From the NCBI GenBank assembly GCA_964628905.1, contig CAZVNS010000002.1, forward strand, positions 1 through 64,000: a stretch of 64,000 bases of DNA, in the 5' to 3' direction. The notes under the pieces were generated by a model. The model was not told where the DNA came from and did not search any database. It worked only from the letters and a program-made list of their open reading frames with translations. This document shows, one piece after another, positions 36,632 through 44,598 of the stretch (within the stretch, counting starts at the first letter, position 1; every line of letters starts with the position of its first letter). The position numbers and the translations under genes are program-made. This DNA is from JAJPXC01 sp964628905. Its GTDB lineage: Bacteria; Bacteroidota; Bacteroidia; Bacteroidales; Muribaculaceae.

Positions 36632-37798
36632 ATGTTTTCCGTTCGCCGATCAACTATCACATTTATGACCATTGTATTGTCGATGTTAGCGTCGGCAATC
36701 GCTGCTGCTGATGCCTACAGCATCAGCTCTGATACATTGCGGGCTAAGAAAAACATCATCGACCGAGTGATCGACTACTTCGCCCACTCCAACGACGGAC
36801 GCGCTGACGGTAAATTTGATGTGAGCTTCCTCGGCGGCCCACACTTCTCTTCCGAAACAAAGCTCGGCATCGGTCTTGTGGCTGCCGGCATGTACTCGGC
36901 AGCTCCGGGTGACACCCTCACTCCGCTGAGCAATGTATCGCTCTATGGCAATGTGTCGACTATCGGTTTTGTCACAGTGGGTGTCCGCGGCAACCAGATA
37001 TTCCCCCGCGACCGTTACCGCATGAACTATGATGTGAGCTTCACCTACTTTCCCAACAAATTCTGGGGTATCGGGTTTGACAACGGTATCAACGATGTCA
37101 ATGAGAGCGATTACGATCTGCTTGAGTCGGAGTTGGTAACGGAATTCTTGGTGAACTGTGGCAATCGGTGGTATGTGGGGCCGAAGGCTCAATTCTTCTA
37201 TGTCAAGGGTGCCGACGTGCACAACCTCCACCTTTGGCAGGGGGAGGACCTGCGCACCTTCAACTACGGCATCGGTCTGTCGGCTCAGTATGACTCGCGC
37301 GACAATCTGACCAATCCCCACCGCGGTTACTACTTCTCATTCGATCAGCTGTTCCTGCCCCGATTTATGGGCAACGACTATGCTTTCAGCCGCACCGAGC
37401 TGACCGCTTGCTGTTACCGCACCCTATGGAGCGGAGGCACGCTGGCCTCGCAACTGCATGCCGACCTCAATTATGGCAACGTGCCCTGGGGGATGCTCGC
37501 CACCATCGGTGGCAACCGCTCGATGCGCGGCTACTTCAAGGGGCGCTACCGCGACAAATGCGACATCGACCTCACCGTGGAGCTGCGCCAGCACGTGTAC
37601 CGCCGCTCAAGCGTCGCCGTTTGGGGCGGTCTGGCGTCGGTTTTCCCCAAATTTAGCGCTATTCGCTTTGACCAGCTGCTGCCCAACGTAGGTGTGGGTT
37701 ACCGCTGGGAGTTTAAGAAAAATATGAACGTGCGTGTCGACATCGGATTTGGCCGACATAGCCGAGGTTTCCTTTTTGGTATCAATGAAGCTTTTTAA
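36632..37798 (+). CDS. BamA/TamA-type surface antigen outer-membrane barrel
   Basis: This 388-residue outer-membrane protein has a signal peptide (residues 1-26), a short N-terminal part, and a 16-strand-like barrel of the bacterial surface antigen (Omp85 C-terminal) type. The barrel carries a GNRSMRGYFKGRYRD motif (about 290-305) and a terminal aromatic residue (NEAF). No POTRA domains are present, so it is an orphan barrel and not BamA itself. An alternative start at ATG 36665 would still leave a good signal peptide and gives a 33-nt leader. The last 14 bases overlap the start of the next gene. Confidence 0.8.
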   Translation: MFSVRRSTITFMTIVLSMLASAIAAADAYSISSDTLRAKKNIIDRVIDYFAHSNDGRADGKFDVSFLGGPHFSSETKLGIGLVAAGMYSAAPGDTLTPLSNVSLYGNVSTIGFVTVGVRGNQIFPRDRYRMNYDVSFTYFPNKFWGIGFDNGINDVNESDYDLLESELVTEFLVNCGNRWYVGPKAQFFYVKGADVHNLHLWQGEDLRTFNYGIGLSAQYDSRDNLTNPHRGYYFSFDQLFLPRFMGNDYAFSRTELTACCYRTLWSGGTLASQLHADLNYGNVPWGMLATIGGNRSMRGYFKGRYRDKCDIDLTVELRQHVYRRSSVAVWGGLASVFPKFSAIRFDQLLPNVGVGYRWEFKKNMNVRVDIGFGRHSRGFLFGINEAF

Positions 37799-39521
37799 TC
37801 GCAAACAATCAGATAAATATAAGTTTGAGCTGACACGATATCGTCGGCAACAATCCCGCGGCCCGTTGTGGTGCCTGATTTTGGCTGTAATAGTGCCGCT
37901 GACTTTGATCATCCCCAACGTGGCCCTATCAATCACCGAAAGCATGGGCTTCTGGGGAGGTTCGGCCAACATCCTGCTGCCGTTGGGCGTGTTCGGGCTG
38001 TTGATGACAGTGTCGCGCCGCACAGGCATCAGCGCATTATGGTTCCTGCCGCTTCAGGTGCTCGCCGCATTCCAGATAGTGCTGCTTTTCCTTTACGGGG
38101 AGTCGCTGATCGCTGTGGATATGTTCCTTAACGTGGTCACCACCAACCCTCGTGAGGTAGGAGAACTGTTGGGCAACCTGCTTTCGGCCATCTTCACGGT
38201 GGTCATCATCTACCTGCCGGTGATAGTGCTCGCCATCGTGGCCGCTGTGAAGCGTTGGAGACTCGACATACTCGTCAAGGACACCTACCGCACAGTGGCC
38301 GCCACGGTCACATTGATTGGTATCGTGGCCTTGATAGTGTCATATATAATTTATCCGGCCTTTGGGGTCACCCGCGACCTCTTTCCCATCAACGGTCTCA
38401 CCAACCTGGGCATCGCCGTCGACCGCTCAATCGATATGGCCCGCTACCCCAAAACGTCAGCCGACTGGGCCTACGAAGCACGCTCGCTACGCCCCGACTC
38501 GCTCCCCGAGACCTATATCCTCGTAATTGGCGAAACCACACGCGCCGACAACTGGCAGCTCGATGGATATGGCCGTGAGACAAATCCCCGCCTGTCGCAG
38601 GTCGAAGGATTGACATTCTTCACTAAAGCCCTGACGCAGAGCAACACCACACATAAGAGTGTGCCCATGATGCTGTCGAGCCTGACGGCTGAGGATTTCG
38701 CCGACGTCAACCAGCGCAAGGGGTTGATTACAGCCTTCAATGAGGCCGGTTACGCTACCTATTTCTACTCCAACCAGCGTCGCAACCACTCCTACATCGA
38801 CCACTTCGGCGAAGAGGCAGCATCACACCAGTTTATCAAGGATGACGGCAAGGAGCACTACGACCGCGAGTTGCTACCCCTTATCGCCGAGGCACTCGCC
38901 GACAGCACGCAGACCAAGAAGCTCATCGTGGTGCACACCTATGGCTCGCATTTCAACTACCGCGACCGTTACACCGACGAATATTCCCACTTCAAGCCCG
39001 ACCATGTGGTCGACGCCAACGAAGGCAACCGCTCGCAGCTCGTCAACGCCTACGACAACACCGTGCGTTATGTCGACTCGTTCTTAGCCGACATCAACCA
39101 GCAGCTTGAGGACTCAGGGGTGGTGGGAGCCATGATTTACGCCTCCGACCACGGCGAGGATATCTTTGACGACTATCGAGGACGGTTACTCCATGCATCC
39201 CCCACACCCACATACACGCAGCTGCATGTGCCGCTGCTCGTGGCAGTAAGCCCCGAGCACAGCGGCGCTTATCCGGCTATGACACAAGCGTTGAGTGATA
39301 ATTCTCAAAAATATGTGGCAACGTCGGCAGCGATATTCCACACCCTGCTGCAGCTTGCCGGAGTCACGGTCAAGGACTACGATGAGGGGCAGTCGGTAGC
39401 GTCAGGCGAGTACCAGCCGCCGTCGCCTCGTTACCTCACCGACCGCAACGAGGCCGTCGACCTGCGCCAGTCAGGCGTAAAGCCCATCGACATCGAGCGC
39501 CTCGACTCCCTCGGCATCTGA
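37785..39521 (+). CDS. Lipid A phosphoethanolamine transferase-like sulfatase-family protein
   Basis: This 578-residue inner-membrane protein has about five N-terminal transmembrane helices (residues 25-225) and a periplasmic alkaline-phosphatase-fold domain. The nucleophile Thr lies in VIGETTRADNW (about 260-270), and metal ligands lie in YASDHGED (about 453-460) and near HVPLLVAVS. It matches EptA/CptA enzymes, which add phosphoethanolamine to lipid A or core sugars. The start at ATG 37785 follows the family pattern and overlaps the barrel gene by 14 bases, so the pair is probably one envelope-modification unit. Confidence 0.87.
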   Translation: MKLFNRKQSDKYKFELTRYRRQQSRGPLWCLILAVIVPLTLIIPNVALSITESMGFWGGSANILLPLGVFGLLMTVSRRTGISALWFLPLQVLAAFQIVLLFLYGESLIAVDMFLNVVTTNPREVGELLGNLLSAIFTVVIIYLPVIVLAIVAAVKRWRLDILVKDTYRTVAATVTLIGIVALIVSYIIYPAFGVTRDLFPINGLTNLGIAVDRSIDMARYPKTSADWAYEARSLRPDSLPETYILVIGETTRADNWQLDGYGRETNPRLSQVEGLTFFTKALTQSNTTHKSVPMMLSSLTAEDFADVNQRKGLITAFNEAGYATYFYSNQRRNHSYIDHFGEEAASHQFIKDDGKEHYDRELLPLIAEALADSTQTKKLIVVHTYGSHFNYRDRYTDEYSHFKPDHVVDANEGNRSQLVNAYDNTVRYVDSFLADINQQLEDSGVVGAMIYASDHGEDIFDDYRGRLLHASPTPTYTQLHVPLLVAVSPEHSGAYPAMTQALSDNSQKYVATSAAIFHTLLQLAGVTVKDYDEGQSVASGEYQPPSPRYLTDRNEAVDLRQSGVKPIDIERLDSLGI

Positions 39522-39645
39522 CATTTTCACAAAGTGGGGTCGCACCGGTCTCGCGGTCGGCCACATCTGTGGCCACGCCGGGATATTTCTTCCCTTCTTT
39601 TGCCAGATTATCGCCGCATTTGCAGCATTTCTTATTGTCGCTCAT
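39436..39645 (-). CDS. Possible small cysteine-rich protein
   Basis: A 69-residue minus-strand frame starts at 39645 with MSDNKKCCKCGDNLAKEGKK and later has Cys residues near 39 and 44 (LCENVRC), which could form a zinc ribbon. The second half is Arg/Gly-rich, overlaps the 3' end of the transferase gene on the other strand and does not look like protein, so any real product may be shorter or frameshifted. A perfect palindrome lies 3 bases upstream of the start. Weakly supported. Confidence 0.3.
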   Translation of the reverse strand: MSDNKKCCKCGDNLAKEGKKYPGVATDVADRETGATPLCENVRCRGSRGARCRWALRLTGAGRRPRCGR

Positions 39646-39647
39646 AG

Positions 39648-39664
39648 TTGTAAAAGTTTTACAA
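39648..39664. promoter_or_regulatory. Perfect palindrome TTGTAAAA-G-TTTTACAA
   Basis: An 8-bp inverted repeat with one central base lies directly before the start of the small Cys-rich frame (minus strand). It could be an operator for a dimeric regulator or part of a terminator. Confidence 0.4.
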
Positions 39665-39711
39665 TTACAACGCCTCCGCCAAGGGGAATGTTTGTGAGCT
39701 GAGTCAGGATT

Positions 39712-40288
39712 TTATTCGACTGTAGTGGGGTCGGCTACAAAAGTCAAGAATATGGAGGGGGAGCCGTCGGTGTGTTTTCCCACCACTTCGCCGTCGACGG
39801 TCACTGTCTGCTTTGAGTTTGCGCTGGTCCAGCTTGTTTGAGTCATTGAGCGGCTGATTTGGATGACATGTTGGCCGCCATTAGGGAGAACCAAAGTCAT
39901 GAAGCCATTGAAGCTAAAGGCATCCATCGTACCAAAGATTAAATAACGCAGCCCTTCGTCGGATGTTGTGTAGGCCGGGTCGCAAATCAATCCTTCGATG
40001 TGCGGCATGATGGCTCGGCTATCAACGCTTTCGGTGTTGACTACCGGGGGCCACTGGGAGGTGTAGGTCTCACCATCGTACAGCATTTTGAAGTCGGCGT
40101 TGTATACCATACTCCATCGGGGGCTAACAGGTCGTTGCCATCAGCGTCGACAACTGAGCAATTAACGGATAATGGCGTCCAATCGACGATTGCGTTTCCC
40201 TCATCTTCATCTTTGTCGGAGCATGAGCAAATGGTGCAGCCAAAGCATGCAAGCAGGGTGTACAGGAAGAGTGTGTATCTACATTCAT
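39712..40288 (-). pseudogene. Degraded small lipoprotein gene
   Basis: The last 132 residues form an open frame (from 40110) with a compact beta-rich domain. Upstream, another frame encodes what should precede it: a hydrophobic segment YTLFLYTLLACFGC, a Cys-Ser-Cys-Ser acidic lipoprotein start, then IVDWTPLSVNCSVVDADGND. The two frames meet at 40103-40114, where removing one TA of GGTATACAAC gives a continuous VWYNADF. A second shift near the ATG at 40286-40288 is needed to reach a start codon. The gene therefore has two lesions. It resembles Bacteroidales surface lipoproteins but I do not recognise a named family. Confidence 0.6.
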
Positions 40289-40385
40289 AAAGCTCGTGAT
40301 TAATGATTGTTGCGATTTTGCCTTACAAATATATGGATATTAAGCCCTGAAATAAAAAATGATGAAGGTTAAGCTTATTAACAAC

Positions 40386-40994
40386 TCATTCGGTGGCGAG
40401 GGGGAGCTGGTTGAGCTGCTCGATGTAGTCGAGGAGCTGGTCGCGGCCTACGCGGTCGACTGACGAGGTGACAAACACGGGGGGGAGTTCCTCCCACTGC
40501 TCGAGCAGGCGGGTGCAGTAGTCGGCGACATGACGCTGAACGGTGGATTTGGCGAGCTTGTCGGCCTTGGTGAACACGATGCTGAAGGGCACTGAGTTCT
40601 CGCCGAGCCATTCCATGAATTCGAGGTCGATCTTCTGTGGCTCGTGGCGCACGTCGATCAGCAGGAACAGGTTGGTCATCTGCTGACGGCCAAGGATATA
40701 GCTCTGGATGATGCGCTGCAGCTCGTTGCGCTGCTCTTTGCCACGCTGGGCATAGCCGTAGCCAGGGAGGTCGACCAGATACCACTCATCGTTGATCAGG
40801 AAGTGATTGATGAGCAGGGTTTTGCCTGGTAATTGAGAGGTTTTGGCCAGACCCTTTCGGCCGGTGAGCATGTTGATGAGCGACGATTTGCCCACGTTGG
40901 AGCGGCCGATGAATGCGTATTCATGGCGCACGTCCCGGGGGCACTTGTTGATGTCGGTGTTGGAGATTACGAATCGGGCTTCGTTGACTATCAT
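40386..40994 (-). CDS. engB: Ribosome biogenesis GTP-binding protein EngB/YsxC
   Basis: This 202-residue GTPase is needed for 50S subunit assembly. G1 is GRSNVGKSS (30-38), G3 is DLPGYG (75-80) and G4 is TKAD (142-145); the PGKT switch lies at 56-59. Length is normal. It is preceded by an NlpC/P60 gene 36 bases downstream in window coordinates but reads away from the degraded lipoprotein gene. No clear -7 box was found, so it may be cotranscribed with the NlpC/P60 gene, which is transcribed toward it. Confidence 0.94.
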   Translation of the reverse strand: MIVNEARFVISNTDINKCPRDVRHEYAFIGRSNVGKSSLINMLTGRKGLAKTSQLPGKTLLINHFLINDEWYLVDLPGYGYAQRGKEQRNELQRIIQSYILGRQQMTNLFLLIDVRHEPQKIDLEFMEWLGENSVPFSIVFTKADKLAKSTVQRHVADYCTRLLEQWEELPPVFVTSSVDRVGRDQLLDYIEQLNQLPLATE

Positions 40995-41030
40995 GATTTT
41001 TGGTTATGTTTGTGTATGTATAACGCCCGG

Positions 41031-41741
41031 TCAGTCAAACATGTTTGTGTAGATTGAGTCTACCTTGGCGTCGAGCAGGTCGTCAAGCTCTATCGCGGGG
41101 GCGGTGACGGCGGGTGAGGGAGGTGTGGTGACCGCTGGTGCGTTGGTTGTCTTAGGGGCTTCGGGAGCTTTTTCGCTCTTGGGGGCTTTCTCAACCTTTG
41201 GAGCTTTGGGAGCTGCGGGGGAAGATGCTAATGCCATCACGCGCCCTGAGGAGTGGTAGGTGCGCTGATAGTATCGCTCGTCGAGTCTGGAGATGATCAC
41301 TCCCTTTGATGTGGAGGCGTGCACCATCTTGCCGTCGCCGATATACATGCCCACGTGCGACACGCGCCCTGCGCTGCCGGTGCAGAAGAAAATGAGGTCC
41401 CCCTCGACGAGGTCCTTCTTGTTGATGCTCTGGCAAAAGGCCTGCTGCTCGCGTGAGGAGCGGGGGAGCGCGATGCCGCACACGGCAAGGTATACTTCCA
41501 TCACCATCCCTGAGCAGTCTGTTCCCTTGCGTGAGTGGCCTCCATACTGATAGCGGGTGCCGATCCACTTCTTGGTCTCCTTGACCAGCGCGTTCTGCTG
41601 TTGGGAGGTCAACGGCTTTGTGAGTCCGGACTGTGGCTTCTGTTGGCCGCGTTGGGTATGGCGCACTGAGCCGCAGGCGGTCAAGATCATCAGCATCAGG
41701 GCCGCGGCGAGGGTAAGGGTATGGGTTGCACTGCGTTTCAC
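41031..41741 (-). CDS. NlpC/P60 family lipoprotein endopeptidase
   Basis: This 236-residue cell-wall hydrolase has a lipoprotein signal ending in LTAC with Cys23. The NlpC/P60 domain (about 50-160) has catalytic Cys76 (GTDCSGMV), His129 (VSHVGMY) and third residue His141. A low-complexity Ala/Pro/Lys tail (about 170-215) follows. It probably cuts peptidoglycan stem peptides. The start codon is GTG at 41741, lying exactly 4 nt after a -7 box, so the mRNA is probably leaderless. Confidence 0.88.
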   Translation of the reverse strand: MKRSATHTLTLAAALMLMILTACGSVRHTQRGQQKPQSGLTKPLTSQQQNALVKETKKWIGTRYQYGGHSRKGTDCSGMVMEVYLAVCGIALPRSSREQQAFCQSINKKDLVEGDLIFFCTGSAGRVSHVGMYIGDGKMVHASTSKGVIISRLDERYYQRTYHSSGRVMALASSPAAPKAPKVEKAPKSEKAPEAPKTTNAPAVTTPPSPAVTAPAIELDDLLDAKVDSIYTNMFD

Positions 41742-41745
41742 GTCA

Positions 41746-41778
41746 CAAAGATAATGATTTGCGGCAATTTACCCACAA
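41746..41778 (-). promoter_or_regulatory. Promoter of the NlpC/P60 gene inside the PPi-PFK terminator
   Basis: On the minus strand TTG (41778-41776) lies in the T-run of the upstream terminator. It is followed after 22 nt by TATCTTTG (41753-41746), which ends 4 nt before the GTG start. Confidence 0.6.
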
Positions 41779-41818
41779 AAAAACATCACCAATGCGCAGT
41801 TTGACGCATTGGTGATGT
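41777..41818 (-). terminator. Intrinsic terminator after PPi-PFK
   Basis: A perfect 14-bp stem (41783-41796 with 41805-41818, loop of 8) is followed on the minus strand by seven T. It starts 25 nt after the stop codon. Confidence 0.9.
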
Positions 41819-41842
41819 GTGGCTGTATGCCGGGGCGAGTGA

Positions 41843-43486
41843 TTACTTGCCTTGGTGCTCGTACTGGAGGGTGAGCGAGGGCTGGTCGCAGACCTCGGCC
41901 GGGCCGAAGTACTGGATGGGGCCGGGATAGATGTAACAGGTGTTGACTGCCCAGTCGTCGCGCTTCGAGGCGAACTTCAGGAAGGGCGCGCCGTTGAGGT
42001 CGACGAGAGCTTTTTGGATCACGGGCTTCATCTTGCCGTTGCGACGCTCCATGTTCATCATCGTGGTGATGGGTATACCGCCGGCAACCCACTGCACTGA
42101 GGGCTTGGTGAGGTTGCGCACCGACGACATGTAGCCGGTGACTCCGGCGTTGATCAGGCATGTGGCGTTGTAGCCTAAGGCGTAGCAGTAGTCAGCGTCG
42201 AAGTTTGAGGGGTCGGCACAGCGTCCCTCGTAGCCGAAGAAGTGGTGGAGGGGTGAGAACTTGCCGTTGTAGCGGCCCTCGGCGCGCATGGCCTCGAGCT
42301 TGGTGGCAACCATCTGCGACAGGAGTTTCTCAGTCTCGATCAGCGATACCTGCACGTTGCCGTGGGGGTCGCGGTCGAGGCAAAGCTGGTGAGCAACGGT
42401 CTCGGGGAGCGAGGCCAGGGTGGCAGCGTTGGCGGGAGCGAGGTTGGCCTTGATGTAGTCAACGATTTCGTCGGCGCTCTTGCCGGACAGGTCGGCCTTG
42501 GCGAGCATGTCGTTGAGCTCGGCGATCAGCGCCTTGATGGCGGGGATGAACTCAATCAGACCTTCGGGGATGAGTACGGTGCCGAAGTTGTTGCCGCGGG
42601 CGGCGCGGGCTGCCACTACGTCGGCTATGTTGGCCACTACATCGTCGAGTGAGAGGTTCTTGGCCTCAACCTCCTCGGAGATGATGCAGATGTTGGGCTG
42701 GGTCTGGAGAGCGCACTCAAGGGCGATGTGCGATGCCGAGCGGCCCATGAGTTTCACGAAGTGCCAGTATTTCTTGGCTGAGTTGCAGTCGCGCTGGATG
42801 TTGCCGATCACCTCAGAATATACCTTGGTGGCGGTGTCGAAGCCGAACGAAGTCTCAATCTGCGAGTTCTTCAGGTCGCCGTCGATGGTCTTGGGGCAAC
42901 CGAGCACCTGCACGGGAGCGCCGATGCTCTTGTAGTACTCAGCGAGGGTCGCGGCATTGGTGTTGGAGTCGTCGCCACCGATGATTACCACGGCCTTGAT
43001 GTTGAGCTTTTTGAGGATTTCGAGACCTTTGTCGAACTGCTCCTTTGTCTCGAGCTTGGTGCGACCTGAGCCGATGATATCGAAGCCACCGGTGTTGCGG
43101 TATTCATTGATGATGTCGGCGGTGAGCTCCATGTATTCATGGTCAACGAGGCCGCTGGGACCCATGAGGAAGCCGTAAAGGCGGCTGTCGCGGTGGATGC
43201 GCTTGATGCCGTCAAACAGACCGCTGATCACGTTGTGACCGCCGGGGGCCTGGCCGCCGGAAAGGATCACTCCCACGTTGATGGGCTTGCCTGCGGCGGG
43301 GGAGGGGTTCTTCTCAAATTTCAGCTCGGGGAGACCGTAGGTGTTGGGGAACAGGGCCTTGATTTCGGCTTGGTCGGCCACCGACTCGGTGGGAGCGCCC
43401 TTGACAGCCTTCACGGCCCCGGTCAGTACGATGGGGAGCTTGGGCTGGTAGGTGGCGCGTGCTTTCTGCAATGCACTCTTTTTCAT
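41843..43486 (-). CDS. Diphosphate-fructose-6-phosphate 1-phosphotransferase (PPi-PFK)
   Basis: This 547-residue glycolytic enzyme uses pyrophosphate instead of ATP and works in both directions. Motifs are GGQAPGGHN (78-85), GGDDSN (170-175, the Asp at the second position being the PPi-type mark), PKTIDGDLKN (198-207) and MGRSASH (247-253). The long form (about 550 residues) is typical of Bacteroidota and plants. The ATG at 43486 is chosen because the preceding frame is not protein-like and contains the promoter region. Confidence 0.93.
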   Translation of the reverse strand: MKKSALQKARATYQPKLPIVLTGAVKAVKGAPTESVADQAEIKALFPNTYGLPELKFEKNPSPAAGKPINVGVILSGGQAPGGHNVISGLFDGIKRIHRDSRLYGFLMGPSGLVDHEYMELTADIINEYRNTGGFDIIGSGRTKLETKEQFDKGLEILKKLNIKAVVIIGGDDSNTNAATLAEYYKSIGAPVQVLGCPKTIDGDLKNSQIETSFGFDTATKVYSEVIGNIQRDCNSAKKYWHFVKLMGRSASHIALECALQTQPNICIISEEVEAKNLSLDDVVANIADVVAARAARGNNFGTVLIPEGLIEFIPAIKALIAELNDMLAKADLSGKSADEIVDYIKANLAPANAATLASLPETVAHQLCLDRDPHGNVQVSLIETEKLLSQMVATKLEAMRAEGRYNGKFSPLHHFFGYEGRCADPSNFDADYCYALGYNATCLINAGVTGYMSSVRNLTKPSVQWVAGGIPITTMMNMERRNGKMKPVIQKALVDLNGAPFLKFASKRDDWAVNTCYIYPGPIQYFGPAEVCDQPSLTLQYEHQGK

Positions 43487-43535
43487 TAAGCAGATGGATA
43501 TTAATAAGTTGAGGTTTTGTATCAAAAATTTGGGA

Positions 43536-43543
43536 CAAAGATA
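43536..43543 (-). promoter_or_regulatory. -7 box of the PPi-PFK gene
   Basis: TATCTTTG on the minus strand (43543-43536) is a full match, 49 nt before the start codon. No strong -33 is visible. Confidence 0.5.
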
Positions 43544-43680
43544 CTCATTAATTCTTGAATTTCGCCACTTTGGGCGTTGCCATTTTGTCGACATGGTGCA
43601 TCACAACGCAAAAATTAACTAATTTTATAAAAAAAGGCGCACCTCCGGTTATGCCCTGAAAATAAAATCACGGGTGCATG

Positions 43681-43715
43681 TTGCTAAATTCGCGAAAAAT
43701 AGCTATCTTCGCGAA
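43681..43715 (+). promoter_or_regulatory. glgA-like gene promoter flanked by two TTCGCGAA palindromes
   Basis: TTG (43681-43683) and TATCTTCG (43704-43711) are 20 nt apart. Two identical 8-bp palindromes TTCGCGAA lie at 43689-43696 and 43708-43715. Their centres are 19 bp apart, about two helical turns, and the second overlaps the -7 box. This looks like a tandem operator for a dimeric repressor. Confidence 0.55.
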
Positions 43716-43767
43716 TATTATAAACCAAAACGACAGTCGCTACGACTCGGTAAAATCACCCCTGTTA

Positions 43768-44586
43768 ATGGACAAGCCCAAAGTACTTTTCATCTTGCAA
43801 GAAATCACGCCTTATCTACCGGCTACTACTATGTCGACACTCGCCGTGAAGCTCCCCCAATCGATCCAGGAGCGCGGCTTCGAGGTGCGCACATTCATGC
43901 CCAAATACGGTTGCATCAATGAGCGCCGCAACCAGCTGCACGAGGTGATACGTCTGTCGGGCATGAACCTTATCATCGACGACACCGACCATCCGCTGAT
44001 CATCAAGGTGGCCACATTGCAGCCCGCGAGGATGCAGGTGTACTTCATCGACAACGACGACTACTTCCGCCGCAACGGAGCCACCGACATCGAAATAAGG
44101 CAGCTCCCTGACGATAACGACGAGCGCGCCATATTCTTCACCCGCGGCGTGGCCGAGACCGTGAAGAAGCTCCGCTGGGAGCCCGCCGTGGTGCACTGCG
44201 CAGGTTGGATTTCGGCCTTAGCACCGGTCTATATCAAGAAGATCTACAGCGACGACCCGTCGTTCCGCTCATCGAAGGTGGTGTACTCGCTTCAGGACGA
44301 CCGTTTTGAGGGCACTCTCGACCCGCGGTTTGTGGAGAAGCTGATGATGGACGACCTCACCGCCGACGACCTCGCCGCCCTATCGGCCGCCACCGACGGC
44401 GTAGACTACGACGCACTCACCCGCCTCGCCATCGACCACGCCGACGCTATCGTGCAAGCCACCGACCACGTCAGCGACGCCATCCTCGAATACGCCAAAG
44501 CCTCAGGCAAGCCTCTGCTCGAATACCCCGGCGACGATGACTACGCCGACGCTTACGCCGAGTTTTACCGCTCGTTACTTCAATAA
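43768..44586 (+). CDS. Short glycogen/starch synthase-like protein (GT5 N-terminal domain only)
   Basis: The product has 272 residues matching the N-terminal Rossmann domain of glycogen synthase: KVLFILQEITPYLPATTMST, then RTFMPKYGCINERRNQLHEV. The C-terminal domain that completes the nucleotide-sugar site in full-length GlgA (about 480 residues) is missing. The short form is common in Bacteroidales and is usually followed by a DUF4270 gene, as here. The start at 43768 fits the family N-terminus. Synthase activity on its own is doubtful. Confidence 0.8.
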   Translation: MDKPKVLFILQEITPYLPATTMSTLAVKLPQSIQERGFEVRTFMPKYGCINERRNQLHEVIRLSGMNLIIDDTDHPLIIKVATLQPARMQVYFIDNDDYFRRNGATDIEIRQLPDDNDERAIFFTRGVAETVKKLRWEPAVVHCAGWISALAPVYIKKIYSDDPSFRSSKVVYSLQDDRFEGTLDPRFVEKLMMDDLTADDLAALSAATDGVDYDALTRLAIDHADAIVQATDHVSDAILEYAKASGKPLLEYPGDDDYADAYAEFYRSLLQ

Positions 44587-44598
44587 ACACAACCCCCT

